From Pyropia yezoensis (lineage: Eukaryota; Rhodophyta; Bangiophyceae; Bangiales; Bangiaceae): a stretch of DNA of 64,000 nt. The notes beneath the pieces are model-generated. The model had not been told where the DNA came from and did no database searches. It worked only from the letters and a program-made list of their open reading frames with translations. A program made the translations under genes and the position numbers. The stretch spans positions 33,830,283 through 33,894,282 of the forward strand of contig CM020619.1 in assembly GCA_009829735.1 (NCBI GenBank). The letters are read 5' to 3'. This document shows positions 61,317 through 64,000 of the stretch, in pieces (the stretch's first letter is position 1; every line of letters starts with the position of its first letter).

Positions 61317-64000
61317 ATGGCCGCCCACACGATCATCACAGGCGAAACGGGCAACACGTACACGCTGCTGGAGAAGATTGGCAGCGGCGCGTACGGCACC
61401 GTGTACAAGGGCCTGTGGCAGCAGCTGGGACGGCACGTGGCGGTCAAGCGCGTCGCGACGGGCCGCTTCTCGGTGGACGAGGAGCGGGCGCTGCGGTCGG
61501 AAATCGAGCTGTTTAAGAACCTCAAACACCCGCACATTGTCAACTATATTGAGGCCGTCCACGCGTCGGACGACTACCTCGACATTGTGATGGAGTACGT
61601 CGAGGGCGGCTCCCTCTTTGCCGTCATCAACCACATCCGTCGATCCCTCCCGCCCGACGCGGTGCGGGTGTTTGCCGAGCCCGTCGCCGCCGCGTTTGCC
61701 CGCCAGGTCCTCATTGGGCTGCTCTACCTCCACGACCAGGGGGTCGTCCACCGGGACATCAAGTGTGCCAACCTGCTCGTCACGAAGGAGTCGTTTGTCA
61801 AGCTGGCCGACTTTGGCGTGTCGGCCAACAAGCCCGCCTCTGCGTCGGCGGCGCAAGACGTGGCGGGCACGCCCCACTGGATGGCGCCCGAGATTATCAC
61901 CCAGTCGGGCTTCTCTACCGCGTCGGACATTTGGTCGGTTGGCGCCACCGTCATTGAGCTCCTCACCGGCCTGCCCCCGTACTCGGACCTGTCGGGCATT
62001 ACCGCCCTCTTCCGCATCGTCTCGGATGACCGCCCGCCGTTGCCGTCAGACCTGTCGGCTGACGCGGCGCACTTTCTGCTCCGCTGCTTTGATAAGGACA
62101 TGCACTCCCGCGCGACCGCAACGGAGCTGCTCAACCACTCGTGGCTGGCGGCGGCGGCGGCGCTGATGCCAGAACCTGCTGCGGGTGGCTCCAAGCTCCG
62201 TCGGCAGCACGTAGGGGAACCGTCGACGAGTAGCGGCGAGTGGGACGCCCCCGCGTATGAGCCTGACGGCCAGGACACACAGGTGGTGGCATCGTCTGCG
62301 CCAGCAGTGCTTGATGCGGGTGGCGGCGGCGGTGGTGGTGTCCCTGTTACGCCGTCACCCTTTCAGTGCCTTAGCGCCTACTGTGAGGGGGACGAGGACG
62401 ATAACTTCGATGACATGCTCGGCGACTTTGACGACGGTGCCTTCGCCGCACCCTCCTCCGACTCTGCCCTGTCGCAAGAGCGAATGCGGCAGTCGGACGG
62501 GGACCCGCTGTCCTCCATGATTGCGCCCTCCTCCTCGTCGCACCTCTCGGACCGGCTGCTGAAGCTGGACCTGGATGACGTGCCGCTGCACCAGCCATCC
62601 TCGGTTCCGGAATCCGTGTTTGACTGGGGAGAGCCCCCAGCGGCTGGCGTGCACGGGCGGGAGCCTGACAGCTCCGCGCCAGCGTCGGCGCCACCATGGC
62701 CCGAGCCCATTTTTGACGACGCCGACGCGCTCGCCGATGTGACCCTGACAGAAAAGCCGCTTGCCATGCCAGCTGGAGACTACCCGGCGCCAGAAACACC
62801 TGTCCGGAGTGCCGGCGGGTCCCGGTCGGTCGTGACGGGCAGGCTGCCTCAACGTCCGGCAACGTCTGGCACTGCCGCGCCTGCAGTTCCTGCTTCGTCG
62901 ACAGATGGCGCCGACGAGAGCAGTGGCTCCCTCCCGCCACTGGGACCGGCGCCCCCGCTGGCCCACCCGTCCTCCTTTCGGCGCTCCCGAAGCGATTTGG
63001 CTGGAGGCGCCCGACTGCCGGTTAGCGGCGGCGGCGGCAGTGTCGGCGGGCGCGTCGGCCACCGCGACGGCAGCACCTCCCTCTCCGGTGCTGGCCGGGC
63101 GCGGTCTGCGGACGTGGACCCGTTTGCCGGTATGGGCGAAGACCCCGAAGCTGCTGCGGAGCGTGCTCGCGCTGCGGCGGAGCGGGCTAATTGGGCGCGC
63201 GCGCGGGCAGCCATGCTGGCGCTCGATGGCCCGCCCGCACCGGCCGCCGTCGCCGCCGACACGCTGGTACACATTTTGCGGGACCACCCTGAGCAAGGGG
63301 CGGCGTTGATGTACGAGCCGGGACTCATCCCGCTGCTGGAGCTGCTTGAGAGGGGCGACGTGACCGATGAGCGGCGGACGATTGCCCTGTTGAACATTGC
63401 GCTGGCGCTGGCCTATACCAGCTGTGGGAATGAGCCCCCTTCGGGACGATGCTATCTGGATGATGACCTGCTGAGCGATGGCTGGCTTTCCGTGGAGGCG
63501 TCCGGCGGGGATAGCAGTTCATCGTCCGGCAGCAGAGAGCGGATGGGTCCGCCGCCGTCGGCCGGGCATCGGCACAATCGGTCTGCCAGCCTTGACTTCT
63601 TGCCCTTCCTGGTCGGGGCGGAAGAGGGCGCGTCGCGGCCTGGTGCGGCAGTCCTTTCGCCTGTGTCATCCCCCTCTATTGCTGATGGGGTGGTTCGAGA
63701 TAATGTAGTGCGGCAGGTGGCGGCCAACGCGGTCGCGACGGGGATGAACGAGCCGTGCAGCCCAAAGTCGGGACGCACCAGCCTCGGTGGGGAGGAGCTC
63801 ATTGCAGCGCTCGAAACTGGGTCGTCCCCATCACCCTGGACGGCGGAACCGCCCGAAGACGGCGGCGGCGGCCCGGCCGGGCCCGTGGCGAACCTGCGGG
63901 CGCGCGCCAGGGGAGCAGTGGCAGGGCCACCCATGTCGACTGCTGGTGCTGCTGGTGGCGTTTCAGTGTCGTCCTCTCAGCTCCCACTGCGGCATCGGGA
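61317..64000 (+). CDS. Cdc7/SepH/MAP3K-epsilon-type protein kinase (runs off right edge)
   Basis: The frame is open for 894 codons from ATG 61317 (GGAGGATGG) to the window edge without introns. The kinase domain spans about residues 15-280, with glycine loop GSGAYGTV (22-29), VAVK Lys44, HRDIKCAN (145-152), DFG (165-167) and GTPHWMAPE (184-192), all catalytic residues being present. The sequence is closest to the STE-group Cdc7/SepH/SepA/MAP3K-epsilon family, which controls cytokinesis (septation initiation) in fungi and amoebae and cell division in plants. A long Ser/Pro/acidic disordered linker follows. At about residues 645-700 a segment (ILRDHPEQGAALMYEPGLI) matches the start of the armadillo-like repeats found in this family, which supports the assignment. 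Confidence 0.92.
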   Translation, partial: MAAHTIITGETGNTYTLLEKIGSGAYGTVYKGLWQQLGRHVAVKRVATGRFSVDEERALRSEIELFKNLKHPHIVNYIEAVHASDDYLDIVMEYVEGGSLFAVINHIRRSLPPDAVRVFAEPVAAAFARQVLIGLLYLHDQGVVHRDIKCANLLVTKESFVKLADFGVSANKPASASAAQDVAGTPHWMAPEIITQSGFSTASDIWSVGATVIELLTGLPPYSDLSGITALFRIVSDDRPPLPSDLSADAAHFLLRCFDKDMHSRATATELLNHSWLAAAAALMPEPAAGGSKLRRQHVGEPSTSSGEWDAPAYEPDGQDTQVVASSAPAVLDAGGGGGGGVPVTPSPFQCLSAYCEGDEDDNFDDMLGDFDDGAFAAPSSDSALSQERMRQSDGDPLSSMIAPSSSSHLSDRLLKLDLDDVPLHQPSSVPESVFDWGEPPAAGVHGREPDSSAPASAPPWPEPIFDDADALADVTLTEKPLAMPAGDYPAPETPVRSAGGSRSVVTGRLPQRPATSGTAAPAVPASSTDGADESSGSLPPLGPAPPLAHPSSFRRSRSDLAGGARLPVSGGGGSVGGRVGHRDGSTSLSGAGRARSADVDPFAGMGEDPEAAAERARAAAERANWARARAAMLALDGPPAPAAVAADTLVHILRDHPEQGAALMYEPGLIPLLELLERGDVTDERRTIALLNIALALAYTSCGNEPPSGRCYLDDDLLSDGWLSVEASGGDSSSSSGSRERMGPPPSAGHRHNRSASLDFLPFLVGAEEGASRPGAAVLSPVSSPSIADGVVRDNVVRQVAANAVATGMNEPCSPKSGRTSLGGEELIAALETGSSPSPWTAEPPEDGGGGPAGPVANLRARARGAVAGPPMSTAGAAGGVSVSSSQLPLRHR

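Noticed and set aside
61317..64000. Assignment of the kinase to the Cdc7/Dbf4 replication kinase family
   Set aside because: The sequence matches the STE-type fission-yeast Cdc7/SepH/MAP3K-epsilon group (GTPHWMAPE, armadillo-like tail), not the replication kinase of the same name.

Overview
The window is nuclear DNA of a GC-rich eukaryote. Host genes carry spliceosomal introns of about 240-440 bases with GTACGT or GTGCG donors and CAG/TAG acceptors, start codons sit in Kozak-like contexts, and TATA boxes are visible. Two chromodomain Ty3/gypsy LTR retrotransposons fill the middle. There are no bacterial operon signals. The long C/G homopolymers, (GCC)n tracts and compact genes suit a protist or alga, but the sequence alone does not name the organism.

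Layout. 1-9.8 kb: the start of a minus-strand METTL24-like methyltransferase gene that runs off the left edge, a TATA-driven secreted cysteine-rich protein (5.3-6.2 kb), and otherwise low-complexity DNA, an AT-rich island and several strong hairpins. 9.8-30.0 kb: a head-to-tail array of one chromovirus, LTR-internal-LTR-internal-LTR-internal-LTR, with an exact 6447-bp period. Each unit has a leader without any ATG, an ATG-less ORF encoding two U1-type zinc fingers, gag, a -1 frameshift site and pol. All three pol frames carry the same two stop codons. 30.1-41.1 kb: a second, unrelated chromodomain element with 363-bp LTRs, gag, a -1 frameshift site, a pol with one internal stop, and a ~790-residue ORF on the opposite strand between pol and the 3' LTR. 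41.1-47.1 kb: transposase and coiled-coil gene remnants in GC-rich DNA. 47.1-64 kb: the host gene cluster.

Host genes at the right end: acireductone dioxygenase (three exons, +), a convergent EgtB/OvoA-type sulfoxide synthase (three exons, -), a six-helix membrane protein with an EF-hand-like acidic loop (-), a seven-helix membrane protein (three exons, -), and the first 894 codons of a Cdc7/SepH/MAP3K-epsilon kinase with armadillo-like sequence (+). Two convergent neighbours are non-haem iron enzymes of sulfur metabolism (methionine salvage and thiohistidine-type synthesis).

The most unusual material is in the retrotransposons: the AUG-free 1.39-kb leader with a zinc-finger ORF that lacks any AUG, a single in-frame stop between that ORF and gag, textbook slippery heptamers in both elements, a possible self-primed PBS, the large antisense ORF, and a 4 x 24-bp palindromic repeat between the convergent ORFs of element 2.
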